A DNA stretch of 64,000 nucleotides from JAEUMY01 sp031394355 (lineage in GTDB: Bacteria; Pseudomonadota; Gammaproteobacteria; Burkholderiales; Usitatibacteraceae), in the NCBI GenBank assembly GCA_031394355.1, contig JANNSU010000074.1, positions 1-64,000 of the forward strand. The letters are read 5' to 3'. A program made the translations under genes and the position numbers. The notes under the pieces are model-generated. The model saw only the letters and a program-made list of their open reading frames with translations. It did no database searches and had not been told where the DNA came from. Every line of letters starts with the position of its first letter. Position 1 is the first letter of the stretch. Positions 26,711-35,119 of this stretch are shown in pieces.

Positions 26711-27918
26711 AAGAGGGTCTCCTCGTTGAGGTCCAGCAGGTCTGCAGCGGAGTCAAGACCCCGCGAGGCGCGCATCCACCACTGGGAGAATGAGTCGCAG
26801 CGCCGATCGACGAGCGGGAACAAGGCTGGCGGCGCTTCACACTGTGCCCAGCGTGCCAACCAGGGTGCGAGATGAGGGTCGGCAATGGTGCGCACGCTGC
26901 GGGCTCCCTTGAGCGTAGCACCGATGGTGGTGGCATCACCATACCAGCGAATCTCGGCGAGTTCGGCCATGCGACTGCCGACGAAGTGCCATCGCCGGTC
27001 GCTCCAACACCAAGTACGGTGAAAGTCGGCGCAAAAGACGCCTATGACCAGCGTGCTGGCCGGAAGCGAGGTGGGTAGCTTGCCCAGGTTCCAGGGATGC
27101 ACCAGCCAGATATCGCGGTCGGCAATCGCCTTTGCGTCTGGTGATGTCAAGCCGAGTTGTGTTGGGGGTTCGGATCCATGTTGTGGCTCAACCACGCCTG
27201 CACCGAGTGATGAAGCCCTGGAGTCCGCACGAGCCTGCTGATCCGGCTGGCGCGCAAGACGGTAAAGCGCCTCATAGGTCGTGTCGATGACCGTGCCGGC
27301 ACTATGCCAGGACGGGGGTGCATACCGCGCCACGTTTTCTGCATTGAAGAGGTAGGGCTTGGAACTGCCTGTGCCCGCCACCCATTGCCAACTGAGGTGG
27401 TTGCTGGCCAGGTCACCGTCGAGAAGATGGCTGTAGAGCCAATCGGCTCCGCATCGCCAATGAACCTTGCGAACGTGCACAACATAGCTGGCCAGCCACA
27501 TGCGTGCATGATTGTGCAGCGTACCTGTCGCGTACAACGCACGCACCGCTTCGTCAATGACTGGCACACCCGTACATGCTTGGCGGATATCGGACGGCAA
27601 TTCGCGAGCGTAGATTTGATCAGGCAACGGACCTTCCCGCAATGAGCTGAGGATGGCCTCCCCGCGGTACTGCCAAACGTGACGGAAGTAAGCGCGCCAG
27701 CCCAGCTCAAAGACAAACTTGTGCTGCATGTCTATTGCATGACGCTCATTGACGCCTGCCAGAACATCCTTCAGCGAGACGAAGCCATGGGTGATGTACG
27801 GAGACAGATAGGTCACAGCGCCATCCAGCGCGTTGCGGGTGCGGGAATAGGCCGCCGGACGCACTGCTTCGATACGGGCTGTTGCCTCTGAAAGCGACGG
27901 GATGAAATTCTCACGCAT
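26707..27918 (-). CDS. Photolyase/cryptochrome-like FAD-binding protein without the N-terminal antenna domain
   Basis: The 403-residue protein matches the C-terminal FAD-binding half of the photolyase/cryptochrome family. It shows TYLSPYITHGFVSLKDV, FVFELGWRAYFRHVWQYRGEAI and GVPVIDEAVRALYATGTLHNHARMWLASYVVHV. DWLYSHLLDGDLASNHLSWQWVAGTGSSKPYLFNAENV also fits. Typical photolyases start with a Rossmann antenna domain of about 130 residues, which is missing. Instead there is a ~130-residue C-terminal extension, which may itself be Rossmann-like (DIWLVHPWNLGKLP, LVIGVFCADFHRTWCWSDRRW). Repair activity is therefore uncertain. It opens the operon with DCC and SDR. Confidence 0.87.
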   Translation of the reverse strand: MRENFIPSLSEATARIEAVRPAAYSRTRNALDGAVTYLSPYITHGFVSLKDVLAGVNERHAIDMQHKFVFELGWRAYFRHVWQYRGEAILSSLREGPLPDQIYARELPSDIRQACTGVPVIDEAVRALYATGTLHNHARMWLASYVVHVRKVHWRCGADWLYSHLLDGDLASNHLSWQWVAGTGSSKPYLFNAENVARYAPPSWHSAGTVIDTTYEALYRLARQPDQQARADSRASSLGAGVVEPQHGSEPPTQLGLTSPDAKAIADRDIWLVHPWNLGKLPTSLPASTLVIGVFCADFHRTWCWSDRRWHFVGSRMAELAEIRWYGDATTIGATLKGARSVRTIADPHLAPWLARWAQCEAPPALFPLVDRRCDSFSQWWMRASRGLDSAADLLDLNEETLF

Positions 27919-28161
27919 GGGCTATCCGGTCTTCCTGAAACGACATGTCGCTGGCAGCATCGAAAGCGGCGCTTTCATGACCGATCCACCATCACTCTGC
28001 CAACCACTGCGCCATGCGAGACCAGGGCTGCATGCCGCCCGATACCGATCAAGGCGGTTTTCAACAGCGCGGACTTGTTGCCGCGAAAGCCCGCGCTGGC
28101 TGCTGTATTCACGGATGTGTTCCGTACTTGCCGAACGGCTGGCAATGTCGGCTCAGTGACT

Positions 28162-28476
28162 TCACGCCTTCTTTGCCCAGGCGTTACACCAACCGGGACC
28201 TGCCACCTGCTTTGCGCCGAACAGCGGGCACCCACCGAGCTTGTCGGTGGCTTTGCCCTGGAACAGCGCGCAGTTGGTGCAGACCTGACCTGCCGCATAC
28301 TTGGGATACTTCTTGGCATCGACGCGCTTGGCATCGGCGACATAGCCGAGTGCCACGGCCTGGCTGTCTTTTTCATCAAGAACAGCCTTTGTCTGAGCGC
28401 TGGTAGAGAGTGCAGCACCTGCGCCTGCGACAGCGAGCGTCATCAGAAAAACGCGGCGGGATGGGAGTTGGTTCAT
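28162..28476 (-). CDS. High-potential iron-sulfur protein (HiPIP)
   Basis: A 104-residue electron carrier. A Tat signal (SRRVFLMTLAVAGAGAAL) directs folded export to the periplasm. The four Cys at 66, 69, 83 and 97 (CTNC, GGC and GWC) bind a 4Fe-4S cluster in the family pattern. AGAGGATC precedes the ATG. It faces the MerR-type regulator gene across a 256-base AT-rich region. No photosynthetic genes are near, so it probably serves respiratory electron transfer. Confidence 0.93.
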   Translation of the reverse strand: MNQLPSRRVFLMTLAVAGAGAALSTSAQTKAVLDEKDSQAVALGYVADAKRVDAKKYPKYAAGQVCTNCALFQGKATDKLGGCPLFGAKQVAGPGWCNAWAKKA

Positions 28477-28710
28477 GAAAGATCCTCTGAAGGTTGATGG
28501 AATGGAGCAGTAAAAGATAAGACGTTGCGTCGTAACGTGACCGGCTGCTTCTTGGAGTGAATGGATATCTGGACTGACTCGTGTCTTGGGCCGAAATGCG
28601 CCAGATTCTTACTCAAAAAATCGCAGATAGACGCGCTTTGGCGACAAGGGCTGTGCAAAAAACCAATTTAAAGATGTCTCTTATTTGCATCGAATATTAG
28701 CGATAATTCG

Positions 28711-28740
28711 TTGACTTTGTCAATACTAGAGGGTGATAAT
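28711..28740 (+). promoter_or_regulatory. Promoter with palindromic -35 region before the MerR-type gene
   Basis: TTGACT (28711-28716) and GATAAT (28735-28740) with an 18-base spacer form a good sigma-70 promoter. The -35 box is part of the inverted repeat TTGAC-TTT-GTCAA (28711-28723), so a regulator, possibly the MerR-type protein itself, could block it. If correct, translation of that gene must begin downstream of about 28747. Confidence 0.55.
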
Positions 28741-29752
28741 TGAGTTTATCGGAGACAGAAGTGGGACAAAATTGAGAAACTTAGCAAAAATTGAGTCAAA
28801 TGCATCTGATGTGTCTCAAATTGCCAGTTTCCGCAGCAGCGCGGCGGCGCGGCTCGCTGGCATTCCTGTTGCCACGCTGCGGGTCTGGGAGCGGCGTTAC
28901 GATGTCGTGGCACCGATTACCCTGCCCAGCGGCCACCGGCGTTATTCCGCCGAAGATGTAACGAGGCTTGGTCTGGTGAAGGCTTTGGTGAATGCGGGTC
29001 ATCCCATCGGTGCCATTGCGCACTTGCCAACGGAGGGGCTTCGAGGCCTGCTTGGATCTACCGCGATCATCTCCGATGTCAGCAACGCCGAGCTCCCGCG
29101 CATCGCTCTGGTTGGCGGGTCACTTGCAGCCCAGGTGGCTGCCTGCTCGTCCCTTCCCGCTGGCATTGTCGGGGTCTGTGCTGACTGCGAAGGAGCCGAC
29201 ACTGCGCTGCAAGGCGTGACCGCAAATGTTCTGGCAGTGGAGGTTTCAGCGCTTCGCGAGGACGCAGCAGATTGGGTGGAATCCATTGCGGCAAGGGTGG
29301 GTGCGCTGCGCGTGGTGGTGGCTTATCGCTTTGGGACGCAGGCAGCGGCTGCGGCTCTGCGCGCCCGCGGACATGTGGTGGTGCGCGCACCACTTGACCT
29401 GTTCGCGATTCCGACGCTGGCATTCCCGGCGTCGGCCAGGATTGCCCAGTTGCCTCCTGCCCAGGTGCCAGCGCCACGCTACGATGAAACTGCCCTCGCA
29501 GGGCTCAGTGCGTCAGCCACCTCGATGTACTGTGAATGCCCGCACCACGTGGTGGAGCTGCTGCGGAGCGTGAGTGCGTTCGAGCGCTACAGCGCGGAAT
29601 GCATCAATCGGAGCGCTGCAGATGCCGAGTTGCACCGTCATCTCGAGCGCGCAGCCGCGCAGGCGCGCGTGCTCTTTGAAGAGGCACTGGAGCGGGTTGC
29701 GCGTGCCGAGGGTTTGACACTTCCTCGCGCGCGGGAGGATGGCAATGGCTGA
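28733..29752 (+). CDS. MerR-type HTH regulator of the light/B12-associated architecture
   Basis: The N-terminal MerR helix-turn-helix is clear (ARLAGIPVATLRVWERRYDV, then PSGHRRYSAEDVTRLGLVKALV). The ~200-residue remainder has the size of the CarH/LitR sensory half, but I see no DxHxxG cobalamin motif, so the ligand is unknown. Genes of this layout often control photolyase operons in Proteobacteria, and such an operon lies nearby. The start is uncertain: the frame opens at GTG 28733, but that falls inside a likely -10 box. TTG 28775 or GTG 28811 (giving MSQIASFRSS) fits better, the latter with the usual MerR N terminus. Confidence 0.75.
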   Translation: MIIEFIGDRSGTKLRNLAKIESNASDVSQIASFRSSAAARLAGIPVATLRVWERRYDVVAPITLPSGHRRYSAEDVTRLGLVKALVNAGHPIGAIAHLPTEGLRGLLGSTAIISDVSNAELPRIALVGGSLAAQVAACSSLPAGIVGVCADCEGADTALQGVTANVLAVEVSALREDAADWVESIAARVGALRVVVAYRFGTQAAAAALRARGHVVVRAPLDLFAIPTLAFPASARIAQLPPAQVPAPRYDETALAGLSASATSMYCECPHHVVELLRSVSAFERYSAECINRSAADAELHRHLERAAAQARVLFEEALERVARAEGLTLPRAREDGNG

Positions 29753-30170
29753 CATCGCGATGATCGCCGGTACGCTCGCAGCTGCCTTGCTGCTTGGTTC
29801 GATGGCATTCTTTTCAGCAGTCATCGCGCCGCTCGTTTTCATCGAGCTCGATCCAGCGACCGCGGGGCGGTTCATTCGCCGTTTGTTTCCCTGGTATTAC
29901 CTGGTCGTGCTGTTTTTTGCCGCGAGCGCTGCCACAGCGCTCGTTTGGGCCAGACCGCTTGACGCAGTCATCATGGCTGCGGTGGCGCTGGCGGCATGGG
30001 TGTCGAGGCAACTTCTCATGCCGCGCATCAACGCCAGCCGTGACCGCGTATTGGGCGGTGATGCCACAGCTGGACGGCAGTTTGACTTGCTTCACCGCAC
30101 ATCAGTCTGGATCAACGCGGCGCAACTCATTGCGTCCGCCACCGTCATGGCAAGGCTTGCCGCGAGCTGA
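29745..30170 (+). CDS. DUF4149 family integral membrane protein
   Basis: A 141-residue membrane protein with four hydrophobic segments (~5-25, ~45-65, ~70-90, ~115-135). The conserved MAFFSAVIAPLVFIELDPATAGRFIRRLFPWYY is the mark of the DUF4149/TMEM205-like family. The function is unknown. It overlaps the end of the MerR-type gene by eight bases. The ATG at 29745 has GGGAGG six bases upstream, and an ATG two codons earlier is too close to it. Confidence 0.82.
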   Translation: MADIAMIAGTLAAALLLGSMAFFSAVIAPLVFIELDPATAGRFIRRLFPWYYLVVLFFAASAATALVWARPLDAVIMAAVALAAWVSRQLLMPRINASRDRVLGGDATAGRQFDLLHRTSVWINAAQLIASATVMARLAAS

Positions 30171-30420
30171 CGGCCATGCATTGGCCCGTTGCCTCAAAGC
30201 AGCGCAACCTCTGGGTAGATGGCAACAGCCGTCAAGACGGGCTACCGCGCAAGGCGCTGCGCCAACGAGAGCACTGCTGATCAGCGATTGCGGCAACGCC
30301 AGCCGCCTCGCTCGTGTGTTCGGGCGCTGGTGCATCCCGCTTGCTGCTCCGATCACTTGAAACCAACGTCGGGTGTACTCGGAGCTCTTTGCCAGAGGGT
30401 AGTCATCGATGCGAGATTGA

Positions 30421-30434
30421 TGCGAATATTCGCA
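30421..30434. repeat. Iterated palindrome, full 14-mer
   Basis: Exact copy 30 bases upstream of the ridA start, the first of three copies within 347 bases. Confidence 0.9.
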
Positions 30435-30464
30435 TTACTCCGTGACCGTAAAGAGGTAACAGAC

Positions 30465-30857
30465 ATGATCCGAACACTGATCTCATCCGGTGCCAAATGG
30501 GAATCCATCGTGGGTTACTCGCGCGCCGTGAGAGTCGGCGACCACCTTTGGGTAGCTGGTACGACCGCGACCGACGAGAACGGTGAAGTCGTCGGTAAGG
30601 GCGATGCCGGTACTCAGACGCGCTACATCCTCTCCAAGATTGAACGCGCGCTGAAGGAAGGTGGCGCCTCGTTGAACGACGTCGTGCGCACGCGAATATT
30701 CGCAACGGACATCACGCAATGGGAAGCCATCGGCCAGGCTCATGGTGAGGTCTTTGCGAATATTCGCCCTGCATCCACCATGGTGGAAGTGAGCAAGCTC
30801 ATCGATCCGGATCATCTGGTGGAGATCGAGGTGGATGCCTACATTGCCCATGACTGA
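30465..30857 (+). CDS. RidA (YjgF/YER057c) family protein
   Basis: A 130-residue protein of the RidA superfamily. Classical members hydrolyse reactive enamine/imine intermediates released by PLP enzymes. Visible are SRAVRVGDHLWVAGTTATDENGEVVGKGDAGTQTRYIL, a conserved Arg (DVVRTRIFATD) and the C-terminal LVEIEVDAYIAHD. The RTRIF segment puts an Arg where RidA enzymes have their catalytic Arg, although subfamily assignment is uncertain. AGAGGT precedes the ATG. Two exact palindromes lie inside in different frames (RIFA and FANIR). It overlaps tadA by eight bases. Confidence 0.9.
   Translation: MIRTLISSGAKWESIVGYSRAVRVGDHLWVAGTTATDENGEVVGKGDAGTQTRYILSKIERALKEGGASLNDVVRTRIFATDITQWEAIGQAHGEVFANIRPASTMVEVSKLIDPDHLVEIEVDAYIAHD
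30692..30703. repeat. Iterated palindrome GCGAATATTCGC
   Basis: Exact 12-mer in the ridA-like gene, read as TRIFAT next to the predicted active-site Arg. Confidence 0.9.
30756..30767. repeat. Iterated palindrome GCGAATATTCGC
   Basis: Exact 12-mer in the ridA-like gene, 64 bases after the previous copy, read as FANIRP. Confidence 0.9.
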
Positions 30858-31299
30858 CCAGGATTTCATGCAGGCCGCGCTGGCACTCGCTCGCGAGGCG
30901 GCCAAGGCGGGTGAAGTGCCGGTCGGTGCCGTGGTGGTCAGGGACGGTGCCATTGTCGGGCGCGGATTGAACCGGCCCATCGCGGGTCATGATCCGTCTG
31001 CACATGCCGAGATTGCGGCACTGCGCGATGCAGGCTACCGGCTGCAGAATTACCGGTTGCCCGGCTGCACGCTTTACGTGACGCTGGAGCCCTGCGCCAT
31101 GTGCGTGGGTGCGATGCTGCATGCACGTATCGCACGGGTGGTGTTCGCAGCACCCGATACCAAGACCGGTGCCTGTGGCAGCGTGGTGGATCTGTTTGCC
31201 GAAGCGAAACTCAATCACCATGCAACCGTGGAGGGCGGGGTGCTCGCAGCCGAGTCCGCTGCCTTGTTACGCGAATTCTTCGCAGCGCGCCGCAGCTGA
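30850..31299 (+). CDS. tadA: tRNA-specific adenosine deaminase
   Basis: The 149-residue enzyme deaminates A34 to inosine in the tRNA-Arg anticodon. The zinc site is complete: HAE at residues 52-54 (His and the proton-shuttle Glu) and PCAMC at 81-85 (two Cys). AGEVPVGAVVV and CGSVVDLF are further family marks. The start at 30850 overlaps the end of the ridA-like gene by eight bases; an earlier ATG at 30835 is in frame but overlaps more. Confidence 0.95.
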   Translation: MTDQDFMQAALALAREAAKAGEVPVGAVVVRDGAIVGRGLNRPIAGHDPSAHAEIAALRDAGYRLQNYRLPGCTLYVTLEPCAMCVGAMLHARIARVVFAAPDTKTGACGSVVDLFAEAKLNHHATVEGGVLAAESAALLREFFAARRS

Positions 31300-31441
31300 A
31301 TCCGCATAGAATGTTTTGGCAGGCGTTTGGAGGCATCAAGTAAAGTAGCGATAGAAGCAGCGATAGGAACAGCGATCAACGCAGCGGCCGCCAGTCAGTC
31401 TCGGCCGGATAACAACAACCACCGCAGGCCGCGAGGAGTTC

Positions 31442-32992
31442 ATGAAACAACTGAGTGCGCTGGACGCGCTGTTTCTGCATCTGGAGTCCCCGGAAACCCC
31501 CATGCATGTCGGCAGCGTGATGTTGCTGGATGCGCCGAAGCGTGGTCGGGCAAGTCTCTATGCCGGTGTCCGCAAGCACATTGCCGCGCGCTTGCATCTT
31601 GCGCCGCTGTTCACCCGGAAGCTGCGATTCATGCCGATGGATCTGGCCAATCCTGTCTGGTTGGAGGCGCGCGACATCGACCTCGATCATCATATCCAGC
31701 GCGTGAAGCTGGCTTCGCCGGGCACGCGCGCACAGCTGGAGTCCAAAGTCGCAAAGCTGCATGAGAAGCCGCTCGATCGTGAGCGGCCACTCTGGCAATT
31801 CGTTCTCATCGAAGGATTGCAGTCTGGACAGACTGCGGTCTACGTGAAGCTGCACCATGCCGGCATGGACGGGCAGGGCGGCATCGCGCTCGCGCAGGCG
31901 ATTCTGGATATGGATGCCACGCCGCGGCCTGTGCCGCCGGTACCGGCTCGGCGTCGCGGCCCGCTGTCGATGAGTACCGCGAAAATGCTGGGTGCGGCGC
32001 TGTCGAACACTGTCGCGCAGTACACCCGGATCGTTCGGGCTGTGCCGGACGCGGTGAAGGCCGTTACCGCCACGGCTGCCGCCATGAAGGTGGGCCGCAG
32101 GCTCTCACGAGACATCGGGCTGAAGGTTGGCGCGGACCCGGGCGTGGACCCGGATGCCGTCGCACCGGATGGGCTGGCGCTCGGCCCCAGGACGCCGCTC
32201 AATGCCGCCATCTCCGCGCGGCGCGCGTTCGCGACGGTGGCGCTGCCGCTCGATGAAGCCAAGGCCATCGCCCGGTACTTCGATGTGAAACTCAACGATG
32301 TGGTGCTGGCGATTGTGAGTGGTGCGCTGAGACGGGCCTATGCGGGCAAACGGTCTCTTTTGTCCAAGCACATGATCGGTGCAGTGCCTGCCAGTCTGCG
32401 TGCGGCGGGTGACGCAGAGCAGAACAATCAGGTGACCATGATGCTGGTCAGCCTGGCATCCGCCGAAACCGATCCGGTAAAGCGTCTCAAGGCAATCCAT
32501 GCTGCAGCCAATCGCGCCAAGATGATGACTGGCGGATTGAAGTCGGTCATCCCGACAGACCTCCCTTCGCTGGGCCTGCCGTGGCTCATGAGTGCGCTCA
32601 CGGCGCTCTACGACACATCGCTGGTGGCGAACCGCATTCCGGTGATCGCCAATCTCGTCATCTCCAACGTGCCCGGACCACCTGTGCCGCTCTATCTCGC
32701 CGGCGCGCGTATCGCCGAGTACTATCCGGTGTCCATCGTCACGCACGGGCTTGGCCTCAACGTGACCATCCTGAGCTACAACGGCATGCTGGAATTCGGG
32801 CTGGTTTCCGATCCTGCCTGCACCGGGCCGCTTTCCAAGTGGGCGACGCACATCAAGGCGGCGCATCAGGAATTGCTGGCATTGTGTATGGAAGCACCGG
32901 CGGCGCAAGCGGGCAGGGTGCGCGACAAGCCTGCGCGTCCTGCGCCTGCAGTTCGCAAGCCTGCTCGGCCCACACCGAAGAACAAAACCTGA
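31442..32992 (+). CDS. Wax ester synthase/diacylglycerol acyltransferase (WS/DGAT)
   Basis: A 516-residue bifunctional acyltransferase that makes wax esters or triacylglycerol from acyl-CoA for storage. It starts with the typical QLSALDALFLHLESPETPMHVGSV. The catalytic HHAGMDG (HHxxxDG) is at residues 138-144, and the conserved NVPGPPVPLYLAGARIAEYYPVS is near the C terminus. The Lys/Pro/Ala-rich tail is disordered and its stop codon lies in a tandem CCTGAC run. Two alpha/beta hydrolase genes follow on the same strand. ATG 31442 follows a GAGGAG site. Confidence 0.93.
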   Translation: MKQLSALDALFLHLESPETPMHVGSVMLLDAPKRGRASLYAGVRKHIAARLHLAPLFTRKLRFMPMDLANPVWLEARDIDLDHHIQRVKLASPGTRAQLESKVAKLHEKPLDRERPLWQFVLIEGLQSGQTAVYVKLHHAGMDGQGGIALAQAILDMDATPRPVPPVPARRRGPLSMSTAKMLGAALSNTVAQYTRIVRAVPDAVKAVTATAAAMKVGRRLSRDIGLKVGADPGVDPDAVAPDGLALGPRTPLNAAISARRAFATVALPLDEAKAIARYFDVKLNDVVLAIVSGALRRAYAGKRSLLSKHMIGAVPASLRAAGDAEQNNQVTMMLVSLASAETDPVKRLKAIHAAANRAKMMTGGLKSVIPTDLPSLGLPWLMSALTALYDTSLVANRIPVIANLVISNVPGPPVPLYLAGARIAEYYPVSIVTHGLGLNVTILSYNGMLEFGLVSDPACTGPLSKWATHIKAAHQELLALCMEAPAAQAGRVRDKPARPAPAVRKPARPTPKNKT

Positions 32993-33017
32993 CCCTGACC
33001 CTGACCCTGACCCTGAC
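32988..33017 (+). repeat. Five tandem CCTGAC hexamers
   Basis: Five perfect copies span the stop codon of the wax ester synthase gene, whose TGA (32990-32992) is part of the first unit. Copy number changes would not alter the protein end. It is a likely slippage site. Confidence 0.9.
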
Positions 33018-33038
33018 TCAGACAATTTCCCCCGAACC

Positions 33039-33884
33039 GTGACAGAACGCAGACACAAGCCAGGCAGCAAAGCCGCCAGCGAGCATCGCCGACCCAAGGA
33101 GCGGGTGCCGCATCCGCACCATGAATCCAGGAATCTCACGCCGCCGAGCGCAATACTTCTCGCCATGGAGGCGCGCGCACCGTGGGAGTACGGTGCGTCG
33201 CTGGCCGCCTGGCCATTGCTGCGCAATGCGCCACGCGGCGATGAACATGCGGTATTGGTCTTCCCTGGCCTCGCTGCACCGGACTTCACCACGCGTCCCC
33301 TGCGCAACTTTCTCGTGTCGCGCGGATTCGAAGCATACGGATGGGACATGGGCTTCAACTTTGGCCCGAGGGAAGGCGTACTCGAAGCCTGCATCGAGCG
33401 TCTGCACGAGTTGCGCGTCGAGACCGGCCGCAAGGTGAGCCTGCTGGGTTGGAGCCTCGGCGGAATCTACGCACGCGAAATCGCCAAGCTGTATCCGCAC
33501 GACGTGCGTACTGTCATCACGTTGGGCACGCCTTTTGGCGGTGACCCCCGCGCATCCAATGCCTGGCGCCTCTATGAGATTGCCAGTGGTCACAAGCTGG
33601 ATGATCCCGAGTTGCTCGCTCATGTGAAGGAGGCACCCCCGGTGCCGAGCACGTCAATCCTGTCACGATCCGATGGCGTGGTGGCATGGCAATGCAGCTA
33701 CCAGAAGCCAACGCCCCTGGCCGAGAACATCGAAATCATCGCAAGCCATCTGGGTCTTGGTCTGCATCCTGCCGCCTGGTATGCAGTGGCCGACCGTCTG
33801 GCGCAACCGGAAGGGGCTTGGGAGCCGTTTCACCGCGTGGGCTGGCGGCAATGGGTGTACCTGGATCCGGCGCGGTCGGCCTAG
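33039..33884 (+). CDS. Alpha/beta hydrolase, lipase-like
   Basis: A 281-residue alpha/beta hydrolase. It shows HAVLVFPGLAAPDFTTRPLRNFL with the oxyanion region, the nucleophile elbow GWSLGG (Ser139), a likely Asp in SRSDGVVAW and a likely His in IASHLGLGLHP. The order matches bacterial lipase/acyltransferase relatives. The N-terminal ~40 residues are basic and poorly structured. The GTG start at 33039 is a guess; ATG 33165 (MEARAPWEYG) is a good alternative. Being just downstream of WS/DGAT, it may act on neutral lipids; this is inference. Confidence 0.8.
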   Translation: MTERRHKPGSKAASEHRRPKERVPHPHHESRNLTPPSAILLAMEARAPWEYGASLAAWPLLRNAPRGDEHAVLVFPGLAAPDFTTRPLRNFLVSRGFEAYGWDMGFNFGPREGVLEACIERLHELRVETGRKVSLLGWSLGGIYAREIAKLYPHDVRTVITLGTPFGGDPRASNAWRLYEIASGHKLDDPELLAHVKEAPPVPSTSILSRSDGVVAWQCSYQKPTPLAENIEIIASHLGLGLHPAAWYAVADRLAQPEGAWEPFHRVGWRQWVYLDPARSA

Positions 33885-33890
33885 AGAACC

Positions 33891-33918
33891 GGGGCTCGGG
33901 GTTCGGGACTCGGGGCTG
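33891..33918. repeat. Four degenerate heptamers (GGGGYTC type)
   Basis: GGGGCTC, GGGGTTC, GGGACTC and GGGGCTG follow one another just after a hydrolase stop. They are the reverse complement type of the GAATCCC array at 34004-34108, so the two runs face each other. Confidence 0.75.
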
Positions 33919-33969
33919 GAGGCATCTCTTCTAATCCAAGCAGTCCGCTGTGTGCGCAGTAACCCTGCT

Positions 33970-33983
33970 TGCGAATATTCGCA
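33970..33983. repeat. Iterated palindrome, full 14-mer
   Basis: Exact copy between the two facing heptamer runs, in the gap between the hydrolase genes. Confidence 0.9.
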
Positions 33984-34003
33984 TTGGTGCCATGATCTGC
34001 CCA

Positions 34004-34108
34004 AATCCCGAATCCCGAATCCCGAATCCCGAATCCCGAATCCCGAATCCCGAATCCCGAATCCCGAATCCCGAATCCCGAATCCCGAATCCCGAATCCC
34101 GAATCCCG
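34004..34108 (+). repeat. Fifteen perfect AATCCCG heptamers
   Basis: The unit repeats 15 times without a change (105 bases), ending 18 bases before the start of the next hydrolase gene. All three frames stay open through it because 7 is not a multiple of 3 and no stop arises. A frame reading NPESRIP units joins the downstream hydrolase in frame, but this is not evidence for translation. Copy number may vary between strains and assemblies. Confidence 0.92.
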
Positions 34109-34126
34109 AGCCCCCATCCCCCAGCC

Positions 34127-35020
34127 ATGCCCTCCGCCCCAGCCAACAACCTCCAGCTCGAGTACGAGACCTTCGGCGACCCGTCTCACCCGGCGGTGTT
34201 GCTCATCATGGGGCTTGGCATGCAGATGCTGGGCTGGAAAGAATCGCTGTGCCGCACCATCGCCGACGCGGGCTTCCATGTCATCCGGTTTGATAACCGC
34301 GACTGCGGACTCTCCAGCAGCTTTGATCATGTCGGCACGCCCAACATGCTGCTGACCTACTTCAAGTTCCAGTTGCGTTTGCCGCTGAAACCCGCCTTCC
34401 GGCTCGATGACATGGTGGATGATGTTGTCGGACTGCTGGATGCGCTCTGCATTTCGCGGGCGCATGTCGTCGGCGCGTCGATGGGAGGCATGATTGCGCA
34501 GAATCTTTCGGCCCGTTTCCCGGAGCGCGTGACATCGCTCACCTCCATCATGTCCACCACCGGCAGCCGCAAGCTGCCCAAGCCCTTGCCACGCACATTG
34601 AAGGCGATGCTGGCGCGACCGGCAAAGCGGGGTGAGGAAGAGGCCGCCATTCGACGCCTGCAGTTCCTGCTCACCACGATTGGCAGTACGTCCTGTCCCG
34701 ATGACCCGGCCCTCGTGCGGGAGCGTTGCGAGCGGCACGTCCGCCGCGCCTATCGTCCGCAGGGCATGGCGCGACAGCTCGTGGCCATTGGTGCCGCCGA
34801 TGACCGCAGCGATATCGTGCGCAGGATTGCCCGTCCCACCCTGGTGATCCACGGTGACGAAGACCCGCTCCTGCGACCTGAATGCGGAGAGGAGACGGCA
34901 CGGCTTGTGCCGGGTGCGCGACTGGAGATGGTGCGCGGCATGGGACACGATTTCCCTGATCGCCTGCTCGACAGCATTGCTGCCACCATGCTGAGCCATT
35001 TCCGTGCGCATCCGGGCTGA
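34127..35020 (+). CDS. Alpha/beta hydrolase
   Basis: A 297-residue alpha/beta hydrolase with AVLLIMGLGMQMLGWKES around the oxyanion hole and IRFDNRDCGLSSSFD. The nucleophile elbow is GASMGG (Ser118), the Asp is in LVIHGDEDPLL and the His in MVRGMGHDFP. The triad is complete. The pattern resembles aclacinomycin methylesterase/haloperoxidase-like hydrolases; the substrate is unknown. The ATG at 34127 sits right after the heptamer array, and no Shine-Dalgarno sequence is visible. Confidence 0.87.
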   Translation: MPSAPANNLQLEYETFGDPSHPAVLLIMGLGMQMLGWKESLCRTIADAGFHVIRFDNRDCGLSSSFDHVGTPNMLLTYFKFQLRLPLKPAFRLDDMVDDVVGLLDALCISRAHVVGASMGGMIAQNLSARFPERVTSLTSIMSTTGSRKLPKPLPRTLKAMLARPAKRGEEEAAIRRLQFLLTTIGSTSCPDDPALVRERCERHVRRAYRPQGMARQLVAIGAADDRSDIVRRIARPTLVIHGDEDPLLRPECGEETARLVPGARLEMVRGMGHDFPDRLLDSIAATMLSHFRAHPG

Positions 35021-35119
35021 AATGAGTCAAGGCATGAAGCGTGATGCAAAGTCATCCAGCGCGGTGGGTGCCGGGTGGTAAAATCCGGTCCGGAAAACCG
35101 CAACACCGCACCACACTAA

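Noticed and set aside
28681..28720. A motif TCGAATATTAGCG resembling the iterated palindrome
   Set aside because: It differs from the 12-mer at more than one base and is not self-complementary; it lies in an AT-rich promoter region and is probably chance.
34004..34108. The heptamer array as a CRISPR array or as a coding repeat (NPESRIP units)
   Set aside because: There are no spacers between units. The frames are open only because the unit lacks stops, and the downstream hydrolase aligns well from 34127 alone.
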